Below are positions 26,704 through 34,908 of a DNA stretch of 58,239 nucleotides, piece after piece. Source of the stretch: Verrucomicrobiota bacterium. Its GTDB lineage: Bacteria; Verrucomicrobiota; Verrucomicrobiia; Limisphaerales; UBA1100. The DNA lies in assembly GCA_030747505.1 (NCBI GenBank), contig JASLKQ010000009.1, forward strand, positions 1 through 58,239. Direction: 5' to 3'. Below the pieces are notes generated by a model that did not search any database, was not told where the DNA came from, and worked only from the letters and a program-made list of their open reading frames with translations. The number at the start of each line of letters is the position of its first letter. Position 1 is the stretch's first letter. The translations under genes and the position numbers were made by a program.

Positions 26704-29214
26704 ATGAGTGACGAAGGGATGAGTAATTTTACACCGCGAGCACAGCAGGTGCTGGCTCTGGCACGTAAAGAGGCAGATCGGTTTAATCACAACTTTGTTG
26801 GAACCGAGCACCTTTTGCTAGGTCTCATCAAATTGGGGCAAGGTGTGGCAGTCAATGTACTGCAAAAGATGGGCCTTGACCTTGAGACAGTTCGGCTTGA
26901 GGTGGAGAAGCAGGTCGGAACGGGGCCTGATCAGAAACAGGTTGGCAACATTCCCTATACTCCGAGAGTTAAGAAGGTGTTAAGCCTTGCCTCTAAGGAA
27001 GCCAAACAACTCCAGCACACCTATGTTGGCACTGAACATATCCTATTGGGGGTACTGCGTGAAGGTGACGGTGTGGCGGCTCGAGTTTTAAAGAATTTGG
27101 ATATTGATATAGAGGAAACTAGACAGGAGATTCTAAAGGAATTAGATCCAAATTTTGCCGTTGGCGAAGAGGAGATGGACGATGTCGGAGATGAGGAAGA
27201 GGCGACTTCTGTTAAGGGTGGCGGTAAAAAGGGCAGTAAAACTCCCGCATTACGTGCATTTGGTCGGGACCTAACTGAGATCGCTCGCAAAGGCGAGATG
27301 GATCCAGTGATTGGTCGCTCAGATGAAATTGAACGTGTGATACAAATCCTGTGTCGACGCACCAAGAACAACCCCGTTCTGTTAGGGGAGGCTGGTGTGG
27401 GTAAAACTGCAATTGTCGAAGGTTTGGCGCAGGAAATTGTGGCCGGCAATGTTCCCGAAATTTTGCGCGACCGGCGGGTGGTGACATTGGATTTGGCTCT
27501 TATGGTGGCGGGAACAAAGTATCGCGGCCAGTTTGAAGAGCGCATCAAGGCGGTAATGGATGAGATTCGCCGCGCCAAAAACATTATTTTGTTTATTGAT
27601 GAATTACACACCATTGTGGGTGCCGGTTCAGCAGAAGGCACAATGGATGCGAGCAATATTATCAAGCCTGCACTCAGTCGTGCTGAACTCCAGTGTGTTG
27701 GGGCAACCACGCTTAATGAATACAGGAAGTACATTGAGAAGGATGCGGCACTGGAGCGGCGGTTTCAAACGGTGAAGGTAGAGGCTCCTTCTATCGATGA
27801 AGCGGTTGAGATTTTAAAAGGTCTTCGTGTTAAATATGAGGACCATCACAATGCTGATATTACTGATGAAGCTGTGGTGGCTTCGGTGAAGCTCTCAGAT
27901 CGCTATATTACAACGCGTTATCTTCCTGATAAGGCGATTGATGTTATGGATGAGGCTGGGTCCCGTGCTCGTATCAAGACAATGACGCGTCCACCTGAGA
28001 TAAAGGAACTCGAGAAGAAGATCGAAGAGATTAAGGGGAAGAAGGAGGAAGCGATTAAGGAGCAGGATTTTGAGAGGGCCGCTGCTATGAGGGATGATGA
28101 GAAGCAGGCCAAGGAAAACCTCGAGAAGGTAATGGAGGACTGGAAGGCGGCCAGTGCTGAAAACCGCGTTGTAATCACTGATGAGGACATCATGCAGGTT
28201 GTGTCCAAGTGGACCGGTATTCCGTTGCAGCGGATGGAAAAAGACGAGATCAAGAAACTGCTCAATATGGAAAAAACGCTTGAGCAGGTAATTGTTGGTC
28301 AGAGTGATGCCGTTACTGCTCTCAGCAAGGCATTGCGTCGATCACGGGCCGACCTCAAGGATCCTGTTCGTCCGATCGGTGCCTTTGCGCTGTTCGGGCC
28401 CACCGGTGTTGGCAAGACACTGCTGGCCAAGACAATTGCAAAGGAGCTTTTTGGGGATTCGAAGGCGCTTATTCAAATAGATATGAGTGAATATATGGAG
28501 AAATTCGCAAGCTCTCGGCTTGTGGGTTCACCTCCGGGCTATGTGGGGTTTGAGGAAGGTGGGCAGCTTACCGAGCAGGTGCGGCGACGGCCTTATTCAG
28601 TTGTGCTGTTTGACGAAATAGAAAAGGCACACCCTGATGTTTCCAACATGTTATTGCAGATTCTGGAGGAGGGGAAATTGACTGATAGTCAGGGGCGTGT
28701 GGTGGATTTTCGGAATACTATTATTTTACTCACTTCCAATGTCGGCTCCGATGGAGCCAGGAAGAGCAAGTCTATCGGGTTTAACAATTCTAACGATGAG
28801 GTCGATTACGAGAAGATGAGGGAGCTTATCATGGATGAGGCCAAAAAAGTATTTCGTCCAGAATTCCTAAACCGACTCGATGATTCTATTGTATTCCACG
28901 CTCTTGGCAAGGAGGCTTTGATGAAGATCTTGGATCTTGAGATCAAAAAGGTCGTTGAGCGCTTGGAAAAGAAGGGGATCAATTTGGTGTTAGACGAAAA
29001 ATCCCGCGATTTTCTCGTCGAGAAGGGGCATGACCCCGAGTATGGTGCGCGGCCGATGCGTCGTGCTGTCGAACGGTATATGGAGGATCCGTTGGCAGAG
29101 GAAATTTTGCGTGGCAAGCTTGTTGAAGGGCGTCCCATTAAAGTGTCTGCCGATGAAGACAAGCTTACGTTTTCGCAAAAGTCGCCTGCTGAAAAAGCAG
29201 TCGCTGGTGACTAG
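26704..29214 (+). CDS. clpC: ATP-dependent Clp protease ATPase subunit ClpC
   Basis: An 836-residue Hsp100 unfoldase. Two N-terminal Clp repeats (about 1-150) precede AAA domain 1 (Walker A GEAGVGKTAIVEG). A middle coiled-coil domain with UVR motif EEAIKEQDFERAAAMRDDEK follows, then AAA domain 2 (GPTGVGKTLLAK). The middle domain and UVR motif mark ClpC rather than ClpA or ClpB. It would unfold substrates for ClpP, including arginine-phosphorylated proteins bound through the N domain. ATG 26704 is used; ATG 26719 is a possible alternative. mcsA and mcsB lie directly upstream. Confidence 0.97.
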   Translation: MSDEGMSNFTPRAQQVLALARKEADRFNHNFVGTEHLLLGLIKLGQGVAVNVLQKMGLDLETVRLEVEKQVGTGPDQKQVGNIPYTPRVKKVLSLASKEAKQLQHTYVGTEHILLGVLREGDGVAARVLKNLDIDIEETRQEILKELDPNFAVGEEEMDDVGDEEEATSVKGGGKKGSKTPALRAFGRDLTEIARKGEMDPVIGRSDEIERVIQILCRRTKNNPVLLGEAGVGKTAIVEGLAQEIVAGNVPEILRDRRVVTLDLALMVAGTKYRGQFEERIKAVMDEIRRAKNIILFIDELHTIVGAGSAEGTMDASNIIKPALSRAELQCVGATTLNEYRKYIEKDAALERRFQTVKVEAPSIDEAVEILKGLRVKYEDHHNADITDEAVVASVKLSDRYITTRYLPDKAIDVMDEAGSRARIKTMTRPPEIKELEKKIEEIKGKKEEAIKEQDFERAAAMRDDEKQAKENLEKVMEDWKAASAENRVVITDEDIMQVVSKWTGIPLQRMEKDEIKKLLNMEKTLEQVIVGQSDAVTALSKALRRSRADLKDPVRPIGAFALFGPTGVGKTLLAKTIAKELFGDSKALIQIDMSEYMEKFASSRLVGSPPGYVGFEEGGQLTEQVRRRPYSVVLFDEIEKAHPDVSNMLLQILEEGKLTDSQGRVVDFRNTIILLTSNVGSDGARKSKSIGFNNSNDEVDYEKMRELIMDEAKKVFRPEFLNRLDDSIVFHALGKEALMKILDLEIKKVVERLEKKGINLVLDEKSRDFLVEKGHDPEYGARPMRRAVERYMEDPLAEEILRGKLVEGRPIKVSADEDKLTFSQKSPAEKAVAGD

Positions 29215-29262
29215 TATAATTGCACCAACGTGGTTTAATCACATTATAAGGATTGAGGTGGT

Positions 29263-30039
29263 ATGAGTGCCGCCAAGGGGGAATTATTCAGCTTTGTGGA
29301 AGGCATGGGCCGCGTGGCGCTATTGGCGGGCGAGGTTTTCAGATCCCTATTCAAGACTCGCCTGAATTGGTCTGACTTGATCAGGCAATTGCATTTCATA
29401 GGCTACAAATCACAATTTGTCGTGCTCACCACTGGGGCCTCCACGGGCATGGTTTTTTGTGCGCAAACATTTTTTCAATTTCACAAGGTGAAGATGGACA
29501 CCGCCGCGCTATCGGTTGTAAGTGTGGCGATGAATAGAGAGCTTGGCCCCGTCTTGGCCGGATTAATGGTTGCCGGCCGGGTTGGGGCGGCCATGACTGC
29601 AGAAATAGGGACCATGCGGGTGACTGAGCAAATAGACGCGTTAAAATGTATGGCCACACATCCAGTCGATTATCTTGTGGTGCCGCGCTTTCTTGCCACC
29701 GTGATTTCGATGCCGCTGCTGACCATACTTGCATGGCTGGTTGGTATCGCAGCGGCTTACCTTTTAGCGGGGAAACTGCTCGGTATTGAAGAGGCATTTG
29801 CGCTGAGACACATGTATTTTTACACCGATACTCAACATGTTTTAATGGGTGTGATCAAAGCGGTTGTATTTGGTGCGTTAATCTCCCTCGTAAGCTGCTA
29901 TCATGGCTTGAACTGTGGCAAGGGTGCCGAAGGCGTTGGGCGTGCTACTAATGAGGCCGTGGTGCACTCCTGTATCGCAATTTTGATCTCAAACTTTTTC
30001 CTCACGCTTTTCCTTCGGTCAATCTTGTATCCGGCGTAA
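29263..30039 (+). CDS. mlaE: MlaE-type phospholipid ABC transporter permease
   Basis: A 258-residue inner-membrane permease of the Mla system, which moves phospholipids between inner and outer membranes. GAMTAEIGTMRVTEQIDALKCMATHPVDYLVVPR is the conserved MlaE core (seen here from AAMTAEIGT). Five or so hydrophobic helices are visible. GAGGTGG precedes ATG 29263. The stop TAA overlaps the mlaF ATG (TAATG). The order permease, ATPase, MCE protein matches mlaE-mlaF-mlaD, without mlaC or mlaB adjacent. Confidence 0.92.
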   Translation: MSAAKGELFSFVEGMGRVALLAGEVFRSLFKTRLNWSDLIRQLHFIGYKSQFVVLTTGASTGMVFCAQTFFQFHKVKMDTAALSVVSVAMNRELGPVLAGLMVAGRVGAAMTAEIGTMRVTEQIDALKCMATHPVDYLVVPRFLATVISMPLLTILAWLVGIAAAYLLAGKLLGIEEAFALRHMYFYTDTQHVLMGVIKAVVFGALISLVSCYHGLNCGKGAEGVGRATNEAVVHSCIAILISNFFLTLFLRSILYPA

Positions 30040-30785
30040 TGGTTGAGCTGAATAACATTTCCAAGAGTTTCGCTGGCAACAAGGTGTTGGATGGGATTAG
30101 TTTCTCGGTGGAGGAAGGAGAAAGTATCGCGATTGTCGGTCGAAGTGGGACGGGCAAAAGCGTCCTTATCAAGCATATTATAGGTTTAATTTCCCCCGAT
30201 TCGGGCTCAGTGAAAGTAGATGGCCACGAATTGATGGGAATGAATGAACGTGAACTGCTAGCGATTCGGAAGAAATTTGGAATGCTTTTTCAGGGGGCGG
30301 CCCTTTTTGATTCCTTAGATGTGACTGAAAACGTTGCCTTCCCACTGAGACGTTCAGGGATTACTGATGAAACGGAAATCGCCCGGCGTGTTGATGAGGT
30401 CTTGAGCTTAGTTGAACTGCCAGGTATTGGAGCGAAGATGCCTTCAGAGCTGTCAGGAGGAATGCAGAAGAGGGTCGGTTTGGCCCGGGCAATTGTCCAT
30501 CGGCCGCAAATAATATTGTATGATGAGCCGACCACTGGGTTGGATCCGATTGTTTCGGATAGTATTGACCAATTGATGATGAGAGTTAGGGACAACTATC
30601 AGGTTACGTCCATAGTTATCACGCATGACATGCGTTGCGCCCGTAGAATGGGCCAGCGGATAATTTATTTGCGGGAAGGACAAGTTTATCTCGACGCTCC
30701 GGCGGACGATGTTTTCAATTCAGAGGATGAGTTGGTGGGTCAATTCATCCGGGGGGAGGCGGATTTTTCCGTTGAGTCGGTTTAG
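30039..30785 (+). CDS. mlaF: MlaF-type phospholipid ABC transporter ATPase
   Basis: A 248-residue ATPase. Walker A is GRSGTGKSVLIKHI, signature LSGGMQKRVGLARAI and Walker B IILYDEPTTGLDPI, the form typical of MlaF. RKKFGMLFQGAALFDSLDVTENVAFPL is the usual Q-loop region. It is translationally coupled to mlaE, and 76 bases separate it from the MCE gene. It powers lipid transport through MlaE and the MCE ring. Confidence 0.93.
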   Translation: MVELNNISKSFAGNKVLDGISFSVEEGESIAIVGRSGTGKSVLIKHIIGLISPDSGSVKVDGHELMGMNERELLAIRKKFGMLFQGAALFDSLDVTENVAFPLRRSGITDETEIARRVDEVLSLVELPGIGAKMPSELSGGMQKRVGLARAIVHRPQIILYDEPTTGLDPIVSDSIDQLMMRVRDNYQVTSIVITHDMRCARRMGQRIIYLREGQVYLDAPADDVFNSEDELVGQFIRGEADFSVESV

Positions 30786-30861
30786 AACGGGAAGAGGAAC
30801 GGGTGTCCTGGATTTGGTTATGAGCGATAAGCCAATGGTTTTGAAGGAGGAGGGGATTTAG

Positions 30862-32061
30862 ATGACTAGTGGTCGATTGGAATTCAAGGTAGGCTTGTTT
30901 GTTGTTGTTCTACTTGGACTGGCAGCAGTTATGTCCATTAGATTTAGTAAAACCGGATTTGGTTTAATGGACGAAACCGTTTCTATCAATCTTCGGACGG
31001 AGAATGCCGGTACGGTTATCAAAAATTCCCCAGTCCTCATGTCTGGAGTAAGAGTGGGATACGTAGACTCGGTCGACCTATTGAAGAATCAAGATGGTTC
31101 GGTAGTCGTAGAGTTGGGCATACAGTTGTTTGCAGAGCATGAAGATAAGGTCTTGGGCCAAAACTCGACTTTTTTCATCAAATCCACCGGTTTTTTGGGC
31201 GATCAATACATTGGAGTAAACCCCGGTCAAGGTCCCCCCGTTCGTGTTCTGCTCGAGAAAAAAGGCTGGTTGTGGTGTGAGAAGCCATTTGATATTGAGG
31301 AGACCGGCCAGAGAGTTTCCAAACTTCTTGAACACGTGGATGTAGCCGTGATGGCAATCACGAACTTTGTCGGGAAAATTGATCAGGAGCTGTTGAACGA
31401 TGACACCGTAACGGACCTCACCATGACTATCTCTGATTTTCGAGAGATTTCGAAGAGTGTTAAGGAAAAGTTTGATGATAACGGATCAGTTTCTCGGGGT
31501 ATTGAAAATTTCAATAGGGGTATGACCAATTTCAACGCCTTTTCAATACAGCTTCGCGATGCAATGCGCACTAATGCTCCCGCAGTTCATGAGAGTGTAA
31601 CTAACTTTTCTGCCTTTACCAAAAGACTTCACGATTCGGCCGGCGAACTGGAGTTACTTATTTCCACCAATGCTCCCACGATGCAAAAAGCTCTTGGCAA
31701 CATTCAAGCGTTCTCTGCAAAGTTGGACAAGACCACGGCTGATCTGCAGTCTACACTCACTAATAACCGCACCAATATTACGCAGGTGGTTGAAAATCTT
31801 GCCGTCGCTACCCGCAATATTAAGGGTATTACGGAGAGTGCGGACAAGATTTTGAATAAGATGGAATCTGGGGAAGGCCTTGCTGGAGGCTTAATTGCAA
31901 ACGAGCAAATGCGACTTCAGTTTATGGCGGTGATGACTAATCTCAATGGAACCGCTGTTCATTTTTCAAACCTTGCCAGTAATCTTAATGCGCGTGGAAT
32001 TTTTTATAAACCCAAGCCTGAATCTCTCGTGATACCTCCCCGAAGTGTGCGGCCTAAGTGA
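30862..32061 (+). CDS. mlaD: MCE domain (MlaD-type) lipid transport protein
   Basis: A 399-residue protein anchored by one N-terminal helix (about 8-28) and carrying an MCE domain (about 35-125: AGTVIKNSPVLMSGVRVGYV, then KSTGFLGDQYIGV). A long helical C terminus holds repeated NFNxF and NxxAF patterns. MCE proteins form hexameric rings that carry lipids across the periplasm. The C-terminal region is much longer than in E. coli MlaD (183 residues) and may build a needle, as in PqiB or LetB-like proteins. AAGGAGGAGGGG is a strong ribosome site before ATG 30862. Confidence 0.88.
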   Translation: MTSGRLEFKVGLFVVVLLGLAAVMSIRFSKTGFGLMDETVSINLRTENAGTVIKNSPVLMSGVRVGYVDSVDLLKNQDGSVVVELGIQLFAEHEDKVLGQNSTFFIKSTGFLGDQYIGVNPGQGPPVRVLLEKKGWLWCEKPFDIEETGQRVSKLLEHVDVAVMAITNFVGKIDQELLNDDTVTDLTMTISDFREISKSVKEKFDDNGSVSRGIENFNRGMTNFNAFSIQLRDAMRTNAPAVHESVTNFSAFTKRLHDSAGELELLISTNAPTMQKALGNIQAFSAKLDKTTADLQSTLTNNRTNITQVVENLAVATRNIKGITESADKILNKMESGEGLAGGLIANEQMRLQFMAVMTNLNGTAVHFSNLASNLNARGIFYKPKPESLVIPPRSVRPK

Positions 32062-32063
32062 CG

Positions 32064-32288
32064 ATGGAGCGGGTTACTGTTTTTACCGCATTTAACCCTG
32101 TGCAGGCGCAGATAATTGGGACACGACTGCAAGCAGCTGGTTTGGATGCCACTGTAGAAGGGGAGGCAGCAGCTCTCAGCATTGAAGGGTACTCACTTGC
32201 TACTGGCGGTGTTCGGGTCCAGGTTCCCTCTTCACAGGAAGCGGATGCACGAGAACTGATCGAGTCACATGAAGAAAACGAGTCCTAA
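32064..32288 (+). CDS. DUF2007 domain protein
   Basis: A 74-residue protein matching the DUF2007 (putative signal transducing) pattern: VTVFTAFNPVQAQIIGTRLQAAGLDATVEG, then GGVRVQVPSSQEADARELIE. The fold resembles PII-like ferredoxin sandwiches; its biological role is unknown. ATG 32064 lies three bases after the MCE stop. GTG 32058 overlapping that stop is an alternative start. It overlaps the next gene by 20 bases, so it is embedded in an operon running from mlaE to the FAD oxidoreductase. Confidence 0.75.
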   Translation: MERVTVFTAFNPVQAQIIGTRLQAAGLDATVEGEAAALSIEGYSLATGGVRVQVPSSQEADARELIESHEENES

Positions 32289-33648
32289 ACTATGGAAAAA
32301 ACTGCAAGGAAGTCTTGCTATAGGGGAGTTAAGACTGGATGAGTCTACGTTGGCTTCCCATAGAGGAGATAAATGGTTTGCAGAAAAACTTCCCGAGGCG
32401 GTGGCTTTACCGCGTTCGACCAAATCGGTTAGTTCCATTCTAAAGTTTGCTTATCGCCACAATATTCCTGTCACGCCCCGTGGTGCGGGGCATGGTTATG
32501 TCGGAGGGTGCGTTCCGGTGCGGGGAGGGATTGCTTTATCCCTAGCTAGAATGTGTCGTATCCGGGAAATTAATGGAGATGATTTTGTGGCTGTGGTTCA
32601 GCCGGGCGTCATAACAGCTGAACTGCAAGAAAAAGTTGAAGCGAACAGTCTCTATTACCCTCCTGATCCGGCAAGTCGATTCGACTGCACAATCGGTGGG
32701 AACATCGCGACTAATGCCGGTGGCCCTCGGTGCTTGAAATACGGTGTTACCTCCGATTACGTGCTTGGGCTGGAGGTTGTGATGGCTGATGGCTCCATAG
32801 CTCGGATTGGAAGCCGGACCCATAAGAACAAGACAGGATTTGATTTTCCAAGATTTTTTACCGGGACAGAAGGCCTTTTGGGAGTGGTAACTGAAGCCAC
32901 CCTGAAATTAGTTCCCCTCCCGCCTTTTCGTGCTGCGTTGTCGGTTGGTTTGGGCTCCATTTCCGGTGCGGCCAAGGGAATTGGTTTGATATTTAAATCG
33001 GGTTTTCTGCCAAGTGCACTGGAGATTGCTGATGAATTTACGCTGAAGGCTGCTGCCAAGCGTACGGGGAGCAAGTGTCTGCTTGGATGTTCGGGGCATT
33101 TGATTGTGGAATTGGACGGTCAGGAAAAAAGTGTGCGTGGTGAATTGCGCGAAGTGAAAAGATTGCTTGCTAGTCTGAAACCGAACTTTATGAATCAAGC
33201 ACTTGGGAGGGATTCTGTTGAATCCATTTGGAATCTACGGCGGGAATTTTCCTATTCACTGCGAGACACGGGGCTAACCAAGCTTAATGAAGATATTGTT
33301 GTTCCCAGAGGGTGTTTGAAGGAATTGTTAGGGTTTACGGGCCGGCTCCAGAGGAAGCACAAGATGCCTGTGGCCTGTTTTGGCCATGCTGGTGATGGAA
33401 ATATTCATGTTAATATAATGATGGATGAAACACGGCCGGGTTGCGCCAAACATAGGAAAGCCGCCTTGGATGAGTTGTTCCAATGGGTAATCGAAAATGA
33501 TGGTGTTATCACGGGTGAACATGGCGTCGGGATTGCCAAGAAGCCTTGGTGGCCTCTGGCGACTTCTTCGGAAGTTCGCAGGCTGCATCAAAAAGTGAAG
33601 CTGGCATTGGATCCAAGGGGGATCCTGAACCCAGGAAAGTTCCTCTAG
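32269..33648 (+). CDS. FAD-binding oxidoreductase, GlcD/D-lactate dehydrogenase-like
   Basis: A 459-residue PCMH-type flavoprotein. The FAD site shows PVTPRGAGHGYVGGCVPVRGGI and the DCTIGGNIATNAGG block. The C-terminal half has VACFGHAGDGNIHVNIM and TGEHGVGIAKKPW, as in glycolate oxidase GlcD and D-lactate dehydrogenases. It oxidises a 2-hydroxy acid, but the substrate cannot be assigned. No glcE or glcF is adjacent. Its start lies inside the DUF2007 gene. Its stop shares the tetranucleotide CTAG with the stop of the convergent RRM gene. Confidence 0.88.
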   Translation: MKKTSPKLWKKLQGSLAIGELRLDESTLASHRGDKWFAEKLPEAVALPRSTKSVSSILKFAYRHNIPVTPRGAGHGYVGGCVPVRGGIALSLARMCRIREINGDDFVAVVQPGVITAELQEKVEANSLYYPPDPASRFDCTIGGNIATNAGGPRCLKYGVTSDYVLGLEVVMADGSIARIGSRTHKNKTGFDFPRFFTGTEGLLGVVTEATLKLVPLPPFRAALSVGLGSISGAAKGIGLIFKSGFLPSALEIADEFTLKAAAKRTGSKCLLGCSGHLIVELDGQEKSVRGELREVKRLLASLKPNFMNQALGRDSVESIWNLRREFSYSLRDTGLTKLNEDIVVPRGCLKELLGFTGRLQRKHKMPVACFGHAGDGNIHVNIMMDETRPGCAKHRKAALDELFQWVIENDGVITGEHGVGIAKKPWWPLATSSEVRRLHQKVKLALDPRGILNPGKFL

Positions 33649-33893
33649 GAAGGACGGGCTAATGTCACGGTGATCCTGCGGCCTTCAAGTTCAGAGCCGT
33701 CCAGTTCTTTTACTGCCTTATTCGCACTCGCGAGGTCTTCCATTTCGATAAATCCACAGCCATTAGAACGGCCTGAGGCGCGATCACGGGCGTGGGCAAC
33801 CTTAATGGTTTGGCCGGCAGAATTGAAGTGAGCCCTTAGATCATCATCCGAAATCTTAAAGGGCAGGTTGCCCACGTAAAGTGTGCTCGACAT
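33645..33893 (-). CDS. RRM-domain RNA-binding protein
   Basis: An 82-residue single RNA recognition motif. RNP2 is LYVGNL at residues 5-10 and RNP1 is RSNGCGFIEM near residue 43, with aromatic Tyr and Phe at the usual RNA-stacking positions. Such small RRM proteins occur in cyanobacteria and the PVC group and are often cold- or stress-linked; no specific role is known here. It has no Gly-rich tail. Its stop overlaps the convergent FAD oxidoreductase stop by four bases. Confidence 0.9.
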   Translation of the reverse strand: MSSTLYVGNLPFKISDDDLRAHFNSAGQTIKVAHARDRASGRSNGCGFIEMEDLASANKAVKELDGSELEGRRITVTLARPS

Positions 33894-33924
33894 GGGTCAA
33901 GCAAAGCATGGCATTGAATTCAAT

Positions 33925-34614
33925 TCAAGTGCGATGCACCAGAACGACGAATTCACCCTTTGGTTTTCGTTTTGCATAATATTCGACCAATTGGGCTGGT
34001 GATCCGCGAAGAAACTCCTCAAATTTCTTGGTAAGCTCTCTTGCCAGCACTACTTCAGATTCGGGCCATTGTGTTTGTAGTTCGCTCAATAATTTAGTGA
34101 TTCGATACGGCGACTCATAAAAACATAGTGTGCCAGATGTCTGGTTCAGGGAGTTGAGTTTTTTTTTGCGGCCACCGGATTTATGAGGGAGAAAACCCGC
34201 AAAGTGAAATTCTTCAGTCGGCAATCCGCTCGCGGGGATGGCTGCTATTAGAGAGCAGGGGCCAGGGACACTCTCCACCCGGTGCCCAGCCTTGATTGCA
34301 GCGCGTACAATTCGCTCCCCGGGATCGCTGATTCCTGGAGTTCCTGCGTCACTGACTAAAGCAACTGTTTGATCATTTTCCAAGCAGTCCAAGATTACTT
34401 GTGAGCGTTTAGCTTCATTGAATTTATGGCAACTGACTACCTTTTGACTTATGTCGTGAGCCTTGAGTAGTTGGTTTGTTCGCCGGGTGTCTTCAGCGGC
34501 TATAATATTACATTCACGAAGGGTGCGGAGAGCACGTAGGGTGATATCCTCAAGGTTTCCGATTGGAGTGGCTACCAGATATAACGTGCCGGGTTGAAGT
34601 GGAGCCTGAGGCAT
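33925..34614 (-). CDS. rsmI: 16S rRNA 2'-O-ribose C1402 methyltransferase RsmI
   Basis: A 229-residue tetrapyrrole-methylase-fold enzyme. The opening GTLYLVATPIGNLEDITLRAL, then AAEDTRRTNQLL, LVSDAGTPGISDPG and FHFAGFLP are diagnostic of RsmI, which methylates 16S rRNA C1402. ATG 34614 fits the family start. An 86-codon in-frame extension upstream has no homology-like features. E. coli RsmI is 286 residues, so the C-terminal domain is shortened here. Confidence 0.93.
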   Translation of the reverse strand: MPQAPLQPGTLYLVATPIGNLEDITLRALRTLRECNIIAAEDTRRTNQLLKAHDISQKVVSCHKFNEAKRSQVILDCLENDQTVALVSDAGTPGISDPGERIVRAAIKAGHRVESVPGPCSLIAAIPASGLPTEEFHFAGFLPHKSGGRKKKLNSLNQTSGTLCFYESPYRITKLLSELQTQWPESEVVLARELTKKFEEFLRGSPAQLVEYYAKRKPKGEFVVLVHRT

Positions 34615-34683
34615 GCGCGGATAAAACACAACTGGTGACGGGACGCAATCAGATTCGCATTGCCTTTTCTCAGGTTCGTTAGT

Positions 34684-34908
34684 ATGTACCTTCCGCCGAT
34701 GCCGGTTTCTCAGGAGTCCAACATCTCGCCCTTCAACTATCGATGGCCTTTTTTTGTTGCGGGGTTGGTTGCTCTTTGGATCATTATAACGGTGATATGG
34801 ATAGTTTGGGGCGTTGGTCAGGTGAGGCAAGATAGGGAGCAGGGAAAGGAGTCGTATCCTTTTGGTAATCAATTAAATCAAACCAATCGTTCAGATGAAC
34901 ACGAATAA
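34684..34908 (+). CDS. Small single-pass membrane protein
   Basis: A 74-residue frame with one strong hydrophobic helix (PFFVAGLVALWIIITVIWIVWG) and a hydrophilic, Asn/Gln-rich tail. ATG 34684 or ATG 34699 may be the start. It overlaps the FGE gene by 14 bases, which suggests a shared transcript. I do not recognise a family. A real gene is likely given the membrane segment and packing, but this is not certain. Confidence 0.5.
   Translation: MYLPPMPVSQESNISPFNYRWPFFVAGLVALWIIITVIWIVWGVGQVRQDREQGKESYPFGNQLNQTNRSDEHE

Noticed and set aside
27021-27734. 237-codon open frame on the minus strand
   Set aside because: It lies entirely antisense to clpC, in a region where the plus-strand protein is unmistakable, and its translation shows no domain.
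34615-34872. N-terminal extension of rsmI
   Set aside because: The 86 extra codons resemble no part of RsmI. ATG 34614 matches the family start, and the small membrane protein gene occupies the other strand.
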